Assembly: GCF_014647895.1 (NCBI RefSeq)
Contig: NZ_BMQB01000014.1
Span: 49,218 to 113,217, forward strand
Source of the DNA: Pilimelia anulata
GTDB taxonomy: Bacteria > Actinomycetota > Actinomycetes > Mycobacteriales > Micromonosporaceae
Direction: 5' to 3'
DNA length: 64,000 nucleotides
Below the pieces are notes generated by a model that worked only from the letters and a program-made list of their open reading frames with translations, searched no databases and had not been told where the DNA came from. Shown here in pieces: positions 27,392-35,670 of the stretch (positions are counted from its first letter, which is position 1; every line of letters begins with the position of its first letter). The position numbers were made by a program, and so were the translations under genes.

Positions 27392-27688
27392 CTACTCGGC
27401 GGTGGTCGTCCAGGTGACGGCGAGTTCGTTGCGCTGGCCGAACCGTTCGAGGTGGCTGCCGAGGACGTGGGCCGCGCGGGCTACGCCCTCCTCACTCGGG
27501 CCGGCGGCGACCATGATCAGGACGTTGTCGCCGACGGTGATGCTGGCCGTCGTGTCGTCGAGGTTCGTGGTGGAGGTGGCGCCGTCGGTGGTGAAGGTGA
27601 GCTTGCGGCCGAGGTGGGCCACGAGCTGCTTGGCGTAGCGGGCGGGCGCGTCGGTGGCCACCTCGGCGCGGCTGGTGTGGGTCGTCAT
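27392..27688 (-). CDS. DUF2218-domain small protein
   Basis: 98 residues covering the whole DUF2218 (PF09981) domain: SRAEVATDAPARYAKQLVAH at the start and HVLGSHLERFGQRNELAVTW at the end are the family hallmarks. Members are small, often near siderophore or iron-uptake genes, with unknown function. Here it lies 31 bases downstream of rph on the same strand, so it may be cotranscribed with it. Its codon use is normal. Confidence 0.88.
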   Translation of the reverse strand: MTTHTSRAEVATDAPARYAKQLVAHLGRKLTFTTDGATSTTNLDDTTASITVGDNVLIMVAAGPSEEGVARAAHVLGSHLERFGQRNELAVTWTTTAE

Positions 27689-27719
27689 GCGCTGCTCCTC
27701 GCGGTCGGTGGTGATTATT

Positions 27720-30311
27720 TCAGGACAGGATCTCGACGTACCCGTCGCTGCCGTGAACGCGGATCCGCTGGCCGTCGGCGATCAGCCGGGTGGCGTCCGG
27801 CACGCTGACGACGGCCGGCAGGCCGTACTCGCGGGCGATCACCGCGCCGTGCGTCATCAGCCCGCCGACCTCCGTCACCAGGCCGGCGACGGCGACGAAC
27901 AGCGGCGTCCAGCTGGGGTCCGTGTGCGCGGTGACGAGGATGTCGCCCGGTTCGAGGTCGGCCCGGGCCATGTCGGCGATGACCCGGGCGCGCCCCTCGA
28001 CGGTCCCGGCCGAGACCGGCAGGCCGACCAGGGCGCCGGCCGGCACGCCCTCACGTCGGTACGCGCCGGTGATCACCTCGCCGTCCGAGGTCAGGACCCG
28101 GGGCGGGGTGAGCGCGTGGTACGACCGGAACTCCGCCGCGCGCCGCCGGACCAGCCCGTCGTCCACCCGGTTCGTGCGCGCGGCGTCGTGGAACTCGGCG
28201 AACGTCAGGTAGAAGGCGTCCTCCCGCTCCCGGAGCGCGCCGGCCCGGACGAGGCGGTCGGCCTCCGCCAGCAGGGCCTGCTTGTAGACGAAGTAGCGGC
28301 TGACGATGGCGTACTTGGGGTACTCCCGGTAGCCGATGAAGGTCCGGACCCGGTCGATCATCCGCTCGGTCTCGTCGGCCTTGCGCTGCCCGTCCGGCAG
28401 GGCCCGCAGGCGTTCGAGCACCTCCGTCGCCTTCGCCGCGGCCGTCCGCCGGCCCTGTTCGAAGCGGCGCGCGGCGGCGCCGTGCGCGAACAGCTTGATG
28501 TTGTCCAGGAGCACCGGCACGAGCGTGCCGGGGCGCTCCCGCCAGCGCGGCCGGGTGATGTCGATCTCGCCGACGCAGCGCATGCCGTACCGGTCGAGGT
28601 AGTCCTCGATGGCGTCGCGCGCCCCGGCCCCGCCGGGGAGCTTCGGCAGCTCGCCCGGGAAGTCGTCGTCGCCGACCCGCCGGAGGTACGCCACCACCTC
28701 CGGGTGCGGGCGGATCACGTCCGCCACGTCGAGCAGCGCCAGCCCCATCTCGGAGGTGATGTTGCCGGGGGCGGACAGCGTGAGGGTGTCGGCCGCGTTC
28801 TTCTCGCCGAGCCACTCGGCCAGCCGGTCGTTGAGCCACCAGGTGGCCTCCATCCCCGCCATGATCGCCTGGAGGTTCAGCGGGTCGCCGAGGAGTCGCT
28901 TGTGCTCGGCGAAGGCGTCCAGCAGGAAGTCGAACAGCGCCGGCCCGGTCCGGGTGCTGATGTCGCGCCGCAGGGCGGCCAGCGCCGCCCGGCTGCGCTC
29001 GACCAGCTCGGCGACGATCGCCGGGTCGGTCGCGATCGGGGCGGGCGCCCCGCCCGGCGGCGGCCCGGCGGGCGCGGCGTCCGGCAGTGGCGGGACGAAG
29101 TCGCGGTCCAGGACGGTCTCCAGCGCGTCCCGGATCAGCGGGTCGGAGCGCCCCACCATCTCCAGGAACCCGGCGCGGCCCGCGGGCGCGGCCAGCAGTC
29201 GGGTGGCGTCGACGAACAGCCGCCCGCCGGCGTCGAGCATCGGCGCCATGGCCGTGAGCTGCCAGACGGACAGGCCCAGCGGCTTCATCGGGTCGGTCAT
29301 CATCTGCTGGTGCCCGACGGACAGGTACACGCGGTTCGCCCGGTCGGGGGCCGCGGGGACCGGGAACAGCGTGGTGATCGGGCGGCTCTGCACGATCCGG
29401 AAGTCGTCGCCGTCCAGGCACCACTCGATGTCCTGCGGGCGGCCGAAGTGCGCCTCGATCCGCCGGCCGAGCCGGACCAGCCGGAGCACCTGCGCGTCGG
29501 TCAGGGCGGGCTGCTCCCGCTGCCGCGGGTCGACGGCCACCTCGTGCGTCCCGCCGCCCGGCAGGGCGTGCACCGCGCGCTGCTTCGCGGCGATCGCCCG
29601 GCTGACGATCTCCTCGTCGCGGACCCGGTGGGCGTCCGGGGTCACCAGGCCCGAGACCAGGGCCTCGCCGAGCCCGAAGCCGGCGTCCACGGTCGCGACC
29701 CGCCGGTTGCCGGTGACCGGGTCGGCGGTGAACAGGACGCCGGCCGCCCGGGGCAGGACCATCCGCTGTACGACGACGGCCATGCTCACCGCGCGGTGGT
29801 CGATGCCGTGGCGCAGCCGGTAGGTCACGGCCCGCTCGGTGTACAGCGACGCCCAGCACCGGCTGACGTGCCGCCGGACGGCCGCCGGGCCGACGACGTT
29901 CAGGTACGTGTCCTGCTGGCCGGCGAAGGACGCGGTCGGCAGGTCCTCGGCCGTCGCGCTGGACCGCACGGCGTACGCGGCGTCCGCGCCGGAACCGGCC
30001 AGCGCGGCGTCGACCGCCGCCGCCACGTCGTCGGGGACGGCGGCCTCCTCGACGGCCCGGCGGATCCCCGCGCTGAGCGTGCGGATCGCCGCCCGGTCGT
30101 CCGGGTTCGCGCGGGACAGCGCGTCGAGCCGGTCGGCGTACCCCGGCACCCCGGCCGCGGCCCGCCGGAAGGCGGCCGTGGTCACGCAGAAGCCGGGCGG
30201 TACGTCGACGCCGTCGATCCGCGCCAGCGCGCCCAGGTTCGCCGCCTTGCCGCCGACGGCCGCGATCCGCGACCCGTCGACCTCGCCGAGATCCAGGACG
30301 TACTCGGTCAT
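27720..30311 (-). CDS. rph: Rifampin phosphotransferase
   Basis: 863 residues, the length of rifamycin-inactivating phosphotransferases. Three domains are seen in the known order: an N-terminal ATP-binding PEP-synthase-like domain (V-G-G-K-A-A-N-L-G-A-L, then AVRSSATAEDLPTASFAGQQ), a middle rifamycin-binding domain, and a C-terminal phosphohistidine swivel domain with GGLMTH821GAVIAREYGLPA. The histidine corresponds to the one at 825 in the Listeria enzyme. It transfers the beta-phosphate of ATP to the C21 hydroxyl of rifamycins. ATG 30311 follows GGAGGTAATCCC. A perfect-looking RAE lies 57 bases upstream, so induction by rifamycin is expected. Confidence 0.94.
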   Translation of the reverse strand: MTEYVLDLGEVDGSRIAAVGGKAANLGALARIDGVDVPPGFCVTTAAFRRAAAGVPGYADRLDALSRANPDDRAAIRTLSAGIRRAVEEAAVPDDVAAAVDAALAGSGADAAYAVRSSATAEDLPTASFAGQQDTYLNVVGPAAVRRHVSRCWASLYTERAVTYRLRHGIDHRAVSMAVVVQRMVLPRAAGVLFTADPVTGNRRVATVDAGFGLGEALVSGLVTPDAHRVRDEEIVSRAIAAKQRAVHALPGGGTHEVAVDPRQREQPALTDAQVLRLVRLGRRIEAHFGRPQDIEWCLDGDDFRIVQSRPITTLFPVPAAPDRANRVYLSVGHQQMMTDPMKPLGLSVWQLTAMAPMLDAGGRLFVDATRLLAAPAGRAGFLEMVGRSDPLIRDALETVLDRDFVPPLPDAAPAGPPPGGAPAPIATDPAIVAELVERSRAALAALRRDISTRTGPALFDFLLDAFAEHKRLLGDPLNLQAIMAGMEATWWLNDRLAEWLGEKNAADTLTLSAPGNITSEMGLALLDVADVIRPHPEVVAYLRRVGDDDFPGELPKLPGGAGARDAIEDYLDRYGMRCVGEIDITRPRWRERPGTLVPVLLDNIKLFAHGAAARRFEQGRRTAAAKATEVLERLRALPDGQRKADETERMIDRVRTFIGYREYPKYAIVSRYFVYKQALLAEADRLVRAGALREREDAFYLTFAEFHDAARTNRVDDGLVRRRAAEFRSYHALTPPRVLTSDGEVITGAYRREGVPAGALVGLPVSAGTVEGRARVIADMARADLEPGDILVTAHTDPSWTPLFVAVAGLVTEVGGLMTHGAVIAREYGLPAVVSVPDATRLIADGQRIRVHGSDGYVEILS

Positions 30312-30367
30312 GGGATTACCTCCGATGCAGCCCGATCGGTCCGGCCGTCGATTCTGCGGCAGGGCCC

Positions 30368-30386
30368 GGGTCTTGCCGCAAGCCCC
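30368..30386 (-). promoter_or_regulatory. Rifamycin-associated element (RAE)
   Basis: The minus strand reads GGGGCTTGCGGCAAGACCC, which differs at one base from the 19-bp RAE as I remember it from Streptomyces rph promoters (GGGGCTTGCGGCAAGGCCC). The element is 57 bases before the rph start, where it is expected to overlap the promoter. Confidence 0.85.
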
Positions 30387-30406
30387 GGGGTGCGCTATAC
30401 GTTGGA

Positions 30407-30436
30407 AATGGCAGGAAGTAGATTCTTCCTGCCATT
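30407..30436 (-). terminator. Hairpin between pilin-like pseudogene and rph
   Basis: AATGGCAGGAAG / CTTCCTGCCATT, 12-bp perfect stem with a 6-nt TAGATT loop, 50 bases downstream of the pilin-like frame and upstream of the RAE. It is followed by no U-run but would insulate rph. Confidence 0.65.
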
Positions 30437-30485
30437 CTCGTGCGCTACCGGCCGTTCCCGTTTCGCGACCGGCTCCGCTGTCCGG

Positions 30486-31405
30486 TCAGACCTCGACCAG
30501 GTCCCGCAGCGGGCCGGCCGGGACGGTCTCGGCGGGCTGGTCGCTGTCGTCCGGCAGGACCGAGCCGGGGCTGTTCCACTTCTGTAGGTTCACCAGCGAC
30601 GGCTTGTTGAAACCGTCGTCGTCGTTCCGCGCGGTCGCCTCGCGGCAGGCAATGGCCATCACCTTGAAGTTGTCGGCGTAGCCGTGCCACTCGATGTGCT
30701 GCTGGGCTACGTCCGGGTCGCGGTCGATGTCCTCCGGGCCGGTCCGGGTCAGGCAATTCCCGCTGGCCGCGTGGACCAGCCGGTACTTGGTGCGGTAGAC
30801 GCCGGTGTCGCCGTACCGGATCCAGTTCTGGGCCGCGCCGCCGGTGCAGGTGACCGGCCGCACCACGTTCCGGGCGCCGGGCTGGAGGCAGTACCGGGTC
30901 GTGCCGTGGACCGTGTAGACGGGCGCGGGGCTGCCGGGGGCGGCGTCGGTCGGGGTGGCCGGGATGCGGAACAACTGGGCCCGGTCGATCCGCTGCAGCG
31001 GCGCGAAGTGCTGCCGCGTCTGCAGCGTGGTGGCGCGGCCTCGACCGCGTACCGGGACCGGCCCGCGCTGGCGACGAAGCCGACCGGCGCCGTACCCGGC
31101 CGGCCGGCGCACAGCTCGGCGAACGTGCTCATGCTGCGGACCCGGGCCAGGGCCGTCTCCAACCCGGTCATCGCCTGCCGCAGCGCGCGCTCCCGCGCCA
31201 CGGTCAGGCGGGTCCCGTCGATCCGGGCGAGCGCCGCCGGGACGGCCGCGGTGCCGAGGCCGACGGACAGCAGGACCAGGAGGAGCGCGAGCGGCATCGC
31301 GCCCCGGTCGTCCCACCGCCCCCGGGGTCGCCCGAGCGGCGGGCGGGCGGGGCGGTTCCCCACGGCGGCCGGACCGACGCCGGCGCCGGGCGCGGAGTCG
31401 GTCAT
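30486..31405 (-). pseudogene. Frameshifted pilin/PilX-like membrane-anchored protein
   Basis: The N-terminal part starts at ATG 31405: a basic leader ending D-D-R-G-A-M, then a pilin-like helix (PLALLLVLLSVGLGTAAVPA) and T-G-L-E-T-A-L-A-R-V. This frame runs to about 31035 (R-Y-A-V-E-A). The continuation, T-T-L-Q-T-R-Q-H-F-A-P-L-Q-R-I-D to the stop at 30486, is in another frame. The junction GAGGCCGCGCCACCACG carries two extra bases (GC) or lacks one. The leader plus helix resembles minor pilins cleaved by a type IV prepilin peptidase. Either a real frameshift or a sequencing error in a GC repeat. Confidence 0.65.
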
Positions 31406-31579
31406 GCCACACCCCGAGCGAGACGCTGCTCCCACCGTTCGGCCGGCGTCGCCGCGACCCGACCGTTCCGGCGACCCGTTCCCGCCGGGCGGCCGGGCGG
31501 CGGGTTGCCGCGGCGGGTGACGCGCCGCACGCCCGGCGGCCGATAGCGGATCGACGGTCGGCGTGGCACGGTGGTGCCT

Positions 31580-32167
31580 GTGGATGCCGAGGCGCTGGTG
31601 GGAGCGTGGGTCGCCGCCGGCGCGCTCGCCGCGGCGACCGGCCTCGGCGTGTGGCACCGGGCCCGTTCGCGCCGCTCCTGGCGCCCGCGCCCGCCCGCCG
31701 CCGCAACCCCGCCCGCCGCCGACCACGGGTATCCGGCCCTGATCACGGCGGCGCCGGCCGGCACCGCGGCCCCGGCCAATACCCCGGCTGCCGGCGCGGC
31801 GTCGGCTACTACGGCAGCCGGCACCGCGGCGCCGCGCACCGGCCCGGCGGAGCCGGGTGACCTCGCGGCGCTCGGCGCCGAGCCGGGAGCGGTGACCCTC
31901 GTCCAGTTCTCGTCGGCGTTCTGCGCCCCGTGCCGGGCCACCCGGCGGGTGCTGGCCGACGTCGCCGCCCGGGTCGACGGGCTGCGGCACGTCGAGATCG
32001 ACGCCGAGTCGCACCTCGATGTCGTCCGGGCGCACGGCATCCGGCGCACCCCGACCGTGCTGATCGTCGACCGCGCCGGCCGGCTCGTCGGCCGGGCCGT
32101 CGGGCAGCCGAGCCGGGACCGGGTCCTGGCGGCGGTCGCGCCGCTGCTCGCCGACGGGAGTGCCTGA
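31580..32167 (+). CDS. Membrane-anchored thioredoxin-fold protein
   Basis: About 195 residues; GTG codons at 31571, 31574 and 31580 are all possible starts. An N-terminal helix (ALVGAWVAAGALAAATGLGV) anchors the protein, followed by a 50-residue Ala/Pro/Thr linker and a thioredoxin fold. The active site is F-C-A-P-C (F-S-S-A-F-C-A-P-C-R-A-T-R) and the cis-proline is in R-R-T-P-T. The stop overlaps the next start (TGATG). Thioredoxin plus DUF4395 pairs are common in actinobacteria and probably act in envelope thiol redox chemistry. Confidence 0.85.
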   Translation: MDAEALVGAWVAAGALAAATGLGVWHRARSRRSWRPRPPAAATPPAADHGYPALITAAPAGTAAPANTPAAGAASATTAAGTAAPRTGPAEPGDLAALGAEPGAVTLVQFSSAFCAPCRATRRVLADVAARVDGLRHVEIDAESHLDVVRAHGIRRTPTVLIVDRAGRLVGRAVGQPSRDRVLAAVAPLLADGSA

Positions 32168-32610
32168 TGGAGCTGGACCCGCGCGGACCGCGCTTCAACG
32201 CCGCGGTCACCGCGGCCGTGTTCGTGGCGATCCTGCTGGTCACCCCGGCCGCGCCCGCGGTCGCGGGCGGGCTGGCGGCGGCGCAGGCGGTCGTCTTCGC
32301 CGCGACCGCCGTCGATCCGCGCCGCGGGCCGTACGCCCTGCTCTACCGCGGCCTGGTCGCGCCGCGGCTGGGGCCGCCGGCCGACCGCGAGCCGGCGGCC
32401 CCGGTGCGCTTCGCGCAGGCGGTGGGCTGCTGCTTCGCGCTGGCGGCGGCCGCCGGCTTCCTGCTCGGGGCGGCGACGCTCGGATACGTCGGCGCGGCGT
32501 TCGCGCTGGTCGCGGCGTTCCTGAACGCCGCGTTCGGGCTCTGCCTCGGCTGCGAGTGCTACCTCGCCGCCCGCCGCCTGACCGCCGGGCGGCGTCACCC
32601 CGGCGCATAG
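32167..32610 (+). CDS. DUF4395 membrane protein
   Basis: 147 residues with the DUF4395 pattern: a short P-R-G-P-R-F-N-A-A-V-T-A start, then four hydrophobic segments (AAVFVAILLVTPAAPAVAG, FAQAVGCCFALAAAAGFLL and two more), and a cysteine pair in CLGCECYLAAR at the C-terminal end. Translationally coupled to the upstream thioredoxin gene by a 1-base overlap. The C-x-x-C-x-C group suggests it exchanges electrons with that thioredoxin across the membrane. Function is inferred. Confidence 0.87.
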   Translation: MELDPRGPRFNAAVTAAVFVAILLVTPAAPAVAGGLAAAQAVVFAATAVDPRRGPYALLYRGLVAPRLGPPADREPAAPVRFAQAVGCCFALAAAAGFLLGAATLGYVGAAFALVAAFLNAAFGLCLGCECYLAARRLTAGRRHPGA

Positions 32611-32737
32611 CTGAGGTTCAACACTCCGCTGCGCCGTCGCCCGTCCGGGAGGCTAGCGGCATTTACTGACAATTCAATGACATTCACCCCATACGATGCT
32701 GAACGTCGTAATGCTTCTTCATCGAACGGGGATCAGC

Positions 32738-34378
32738 GTGACCGCGAAGCAACCGGGGCGCCGGCGCATGCGCACGATCGGCCGCGCGGCAGCGGCCGCG
32801 GCGCTGGCCGGGGCCACCCTGCCGACCGCCTTCGCCACGCCGGCGCTGGCCGTGCCGCAGTGCACGCCCGAGTCGGCGTACGAGCACTGTGTCCCGTTCG
32901 CCGCCACCGGCGCGGACCAGACCTTCACCGTCCCGGCCGGGGTGTACAGCCTGCGGGTCAAGCTGTGGGCCGGCGGCGGCTCGACCGGCGCCTCCGCCGG
33001 CGGCGGCGGTGGCTTCACGGTCGGCACCGTCGCGGTGACGCCGGGCCAGCAGTTCACGGTCACCGTCGGCGACGCCGGCCAGGGGGCGTCGATCGCCGCC
33101 ACGTACGGCGGCGGCGGCGCGGGCGGCCTCGGCGACCGCGACACGGTCAGCCGGTGGACCAACGGCGGCAGCGGCGGCGGCATGTCGGCGCTCTGGAAGG
33201 GCAGCTACGGCACCCACCCGCTGCTGATCGCCGGCGGCGGCGGGGCCGGCGCGGCCACCGCAAACGGGTACCCCGGCGGGGCGGGCGGCGGCGCGACCGG
33301 CGAGAGCCCCGCGTACCCGGTCAGCGGTCGGGGCGCGACGCAGCAGGCCGGCGGCGCGGCCGGCGTGATCAACGACTGCACGTCGGCCACCGCCGGCGGC
33401 CACTACACCGGCGGCACCGGGGCCGACGGCTACGACGGCGGCGGCGGCGGGGGCGGCGGCTACTACGGCGGCGGCGGGGGCGAGTGCCAGGCCACCGACC
33501 CCGGCACCAACCGCGAGGGCGGGGGCGGCGGCGGCTCCGGCTACGTGGCCAGCGCCGGCGTGTCCGGCGCCAGCACGACCGCCGGGTCCGGCGCCGTGAC
33601 GGGCGGCAGCGCCGACGCGCAGTGGAACAGCGCCGCCGGCAACGCCGCGGAGGGCGGCATGGCGACCATCCAGTACAACGTGAGCAGCGTGCCGCCGGCC
33701 CCGTCGGCCGTCACGGCGGTCGCCGGCGTCTCCTCGGTCAAGGTGTCGTGGCACGCGCCGAGCGGCCCGACCGTGACCGGCTACACCGCGTACGCGAAGC
33801 CGGGCCCGGCCACCTGCACGACGGACGGCGCGACCACCTGCGTGCTGGGCGGCACCGCCGGGGTCGCGTACACCGTCACCGTCGTCGCGCACACCAGCGG
33901 CGGGGACTCGCCCCGCAGCGCGGCGTCCGACCCGGCCACGCCCACCGCGCCCGCGCCGCCGGACAGCCCGCCGAGCACCAGCCTGGAGCTGACCACCGAC
34001 GAGGGCGACATCACCACCGCCGAGCGCGGCGAGGAGATCGTCTTCATCGGCACCGGCTTCGCGGAGCACTCGACGGTCGTGATCAGCGTGTACTCGACGC
34101 CGGTCGTGCTCGGCACCGTGGTCACCGACGGCAGCGGCAACTTCCGCAAGGGCATCGTCGTGCCGGCCGGCCTGGCCGCCGGCACGCACACGATCATCGC
34201 GCAGGGCGTCGGGCCGGACGGCCGGCCGCGCGCGATGAAGCTCACCGTCACCGTCACCGATGCCGCGATCCTCGCGGTCACCGGCGCGCGCACCACGCTG
34301 GTCGCCGGGGCCGGGGTCGCCCTGCTGCTCGCCGGTGCCGCGGCGCTGCGCCTCACCCGCCGCCGGCCGCTGGCCTGA
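32738..34378 (+). CDS. Glycine-rich, sortase-anchored surface protein (Fn3 + IPT-like + LAxTG)
   Basis: 546 residues from GTG 32738, or ATG 32768. A signal peptide ends A-T-P-A-L-A-V. Residues 60-290 are an extremely Gly-rich region with GGGGGF, YGGGGAGG and YYGGGGGE clusters framed by FTVPAGVYSLRVKLWAGGGS, like glycine-rich receptor-type jelly rolls. Then follow one Fn3 module, one IPT-like module (EIVFIGTGFAEHSTVVISVY) and LAVTG (about 512), a hydrophobic helix and RRR, the class E sortase signal. The last two modules plus anchor are paralogous to the C-terminus of the 24008-20970 protein. No sortase gene is in the window. Confidence 0.82.
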   Translation: MTAKQPGRRRMRTIGRAAAAAALAGATLPTAFATPALAVPQCTPESAYEHCVPFAATGADQTFTVPAGVYSLRVKLWAGGGSTGASAGGGGGFTVGTVAVTPGQQFTVTVGDAGQGASIAATYGGGGAGGLGDRDTVSRWTNGGSGGGMSALWKGSYGTHPLLIAGGGGAGAATANGYPGGAGGGATGESPAYPVSGRGATQQAGGAAGVINDCTSATAGGHYTGGTGADGYDGGGGGGGGYYGGGGGECQATDPGTNREGGGGGGSGYVASAGVSGASTTAGSGAVTGGSADAQWNSAAGNAAEGGMATIQYNVSSVPPAPSAVTAVAGVSSVKVSWHAPSGPTVTGYTAYAKPGPATCTTDGATTCVLGGTAGVAYTVTVVAHTSGGDSPRSAASDPATPTAPAPPDSPPSTSLELTTDEGDITTAERGEEIVFIGTGFAEHSTVVISVYSTPVVLGTVVTDGSGNFRKGIVVPAGLAAGTHTIIAQGVGPDGRPRAMKLTVTVTDAAILAVTGARTTLVAGAGVALLLAGAAALRLTRRRPLA

Positions 34379-34384
34379 CCGGAT

Positions 34385-34426
34385 CGCAGTGCGGGGGAGT
34401 CGCGTGCGCGGTTCCCCCGCACTGCG
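34385..34426. terminator. Bidirectional terminator between converging genes
   Basis: CGCAGTGCGGGGGA (34385-34398) pairs perfectly with TCCCCCGCACTGCG (34413-34426), 14-nt loop, seven bases after the surface gene stop and 50 before the end of the LysR gene. Confidence 0.78.
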
Positions 34427-34475
34427 GCAGCGGGGTCGGCGCGGGTGCGGCGGCCCGCGCGGGTGGAGACGCCGG

Positions 34476-35438
34476 CTACGGGGCGGCGAGCAGTTCGCGG
34501 CCGTGCCGCCGCTGCTGCCAGGCGTGGTAGACGCCGTTGGCCGCGACGATCTGCCGCTGCGCCCGGACCAGCTCCGCCGCCAACTGCTCGACCTGCTCGG
34601 TGACCGCCGACCGGCCGACCGGGGCGTGCAGGCTGGTGACCATGTGCAGGGGCGTCCCCGCGAGCGGGACCGCGACCATGCCGGGCGGGGGCTGGCTGGT
34701 CGGCTTCATGAGCAGGACGGTGCGCGGCCGCTGCGCCAGGCAGTGCACGTCGTTCAGGTCGAGAATGGCGGTCGCCGGGGTGAAGCCCGCACCCGCGCAG
34801 GCGGCCGCCAGGTGACTCTGGATGCTCGGCCCGGCGTCGGACATCTCCGCGAACACCTCGCCGGCCAGTTCGCGGAGGTCGATCTGGGCGCGGTCGGCGA
34901 GGCGGTGCCGCTCGGGCAGGCCGACGAAGACCGGCTCGACGGCGACGACCCGGCGGACGGTGTGCGGGCTGGACAGCTCGGCCGCCGGGAAGTCGACGAC
35001 GAGGGCGGCGTCCAGGTGCCCGGCGACCAGCAGGTTGAGCCAGTAGCGGCCGTTGAAGCCGATCCGCACGTCGGAGACCGCGCCGAGGGCCAGGTCGATG
35101 ATCCGGGGCAGGACGGCGGCCAGGGGACCGGGCGTCGCGCCGACGCGCACCGTCGCCCGCGCCGACCGGCCGTGGTTCTTCCTGGCGGATTCCTCGAATT
35201 GTTCGAGCGCGCCGAGAATCGTCAGCGCGTGCGCGGCCACGGTCGCGCCCAACTCGGTGGCCACGAGACCGTCGATCGTCCGGTGGAACAGCTTCCCGCC
35301 CACGATGCGCTCGGCCCGGCACAGTGCCGTCGAGGCCGACGGCTGCGCCATTCCCAGCACCGCCGCGGCGGCCGTGAGCGACCCGCACCGCGCGACGGCC
35401 CGGACGAGGCGCAGATGCCGGAAATCGAGTTCCATCAC
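34476..35438 (-). CDS. LysR-family regulator (exoprotein regulon candidate 2)
   Basis: 320 residues, close paralogue of the regulator at 8026-9006 over the full length: L-D-F-R-H-L-R-L-V-R-A-V-A, G-M-A-Q-P-S-A-S-T-A-L, D-G-L-V-A-T-E-L-G, and the shared effector-domain stretch TSQPPPGMVAVPLAGTPL. The recognition helix differs by a few residues only. It sits beside the trypsin cluster. A perfect 9-bp inverted repeat (35526-35549) lies 90 bases upstream. GTG 35438 or ATG 35435 is the start. A duplication with divergence is the natural explanation; whether both bind the same boxes is unknown. Confidence 0.92.
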   Translation of the reverse strand: MMELDFRHLRLVRAVARCGSLTAAAAVLGMAQPSASTALCRAERIVGGKLFHRTIDGLVATELGATVAAHALTILGALEQFEESARKNHGRSARATVRVGATPGPLAAVLPRIIDLALGAVSDVRIGFNGRYWLNLLVAGHLDAALVVDFPAAELSSPHTVRRVVAVEPVFVGLPERHRLADRAQIDLRELAGEVFAEMSDAGPSIQSHLAAACAGAGFTPATAILDLNDVHCLAQRPRTVLLMKPTSQPPPGMVAVPLAGTPLHMVTSLHAPVGRSAVTEQVEQLAAELVRAQRQIVAANGVYHAWQQRRHGRELLAAP

Positions 35439-35525
35439 CGCAGGCTACAACAAGAATATCGATGGGTGTCCGGGCCGATTCGGCAATTTTTATCGTCGGG
35501 AATGGTCGCGGCCGAATGAGTCGCG

Positions 35526-35549
35526 GGCATAACATTTCGCTGTTATGCC
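35526..35549. promoter_or_regulatory. Perfect inverted repeat upstream of second LysR gene
   Basis: GGCATAACA-TTTCGC-TGTTATGCC, 9-bp perfect arms. The inner ATAAC-N-TTCG-CT resembles the palindrome of promoter box B. It may be an operator of LysR 2, or serve as a terminator for the trypsin gene that ends at 35671 on the same strand. Confidence 0.55.
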
Positions 35550-35670
35550 GAACCCCTATTCGAGCGGGAATTAGCCGGCCGAAGCCGGCGCGACGGCGGC
35601 GGGCCCGTCGGGATTGCCGACGTCCGTACCCCGGCCCGCGTCGGACGGGGCCGGGGTACGGGGGCTGCCG

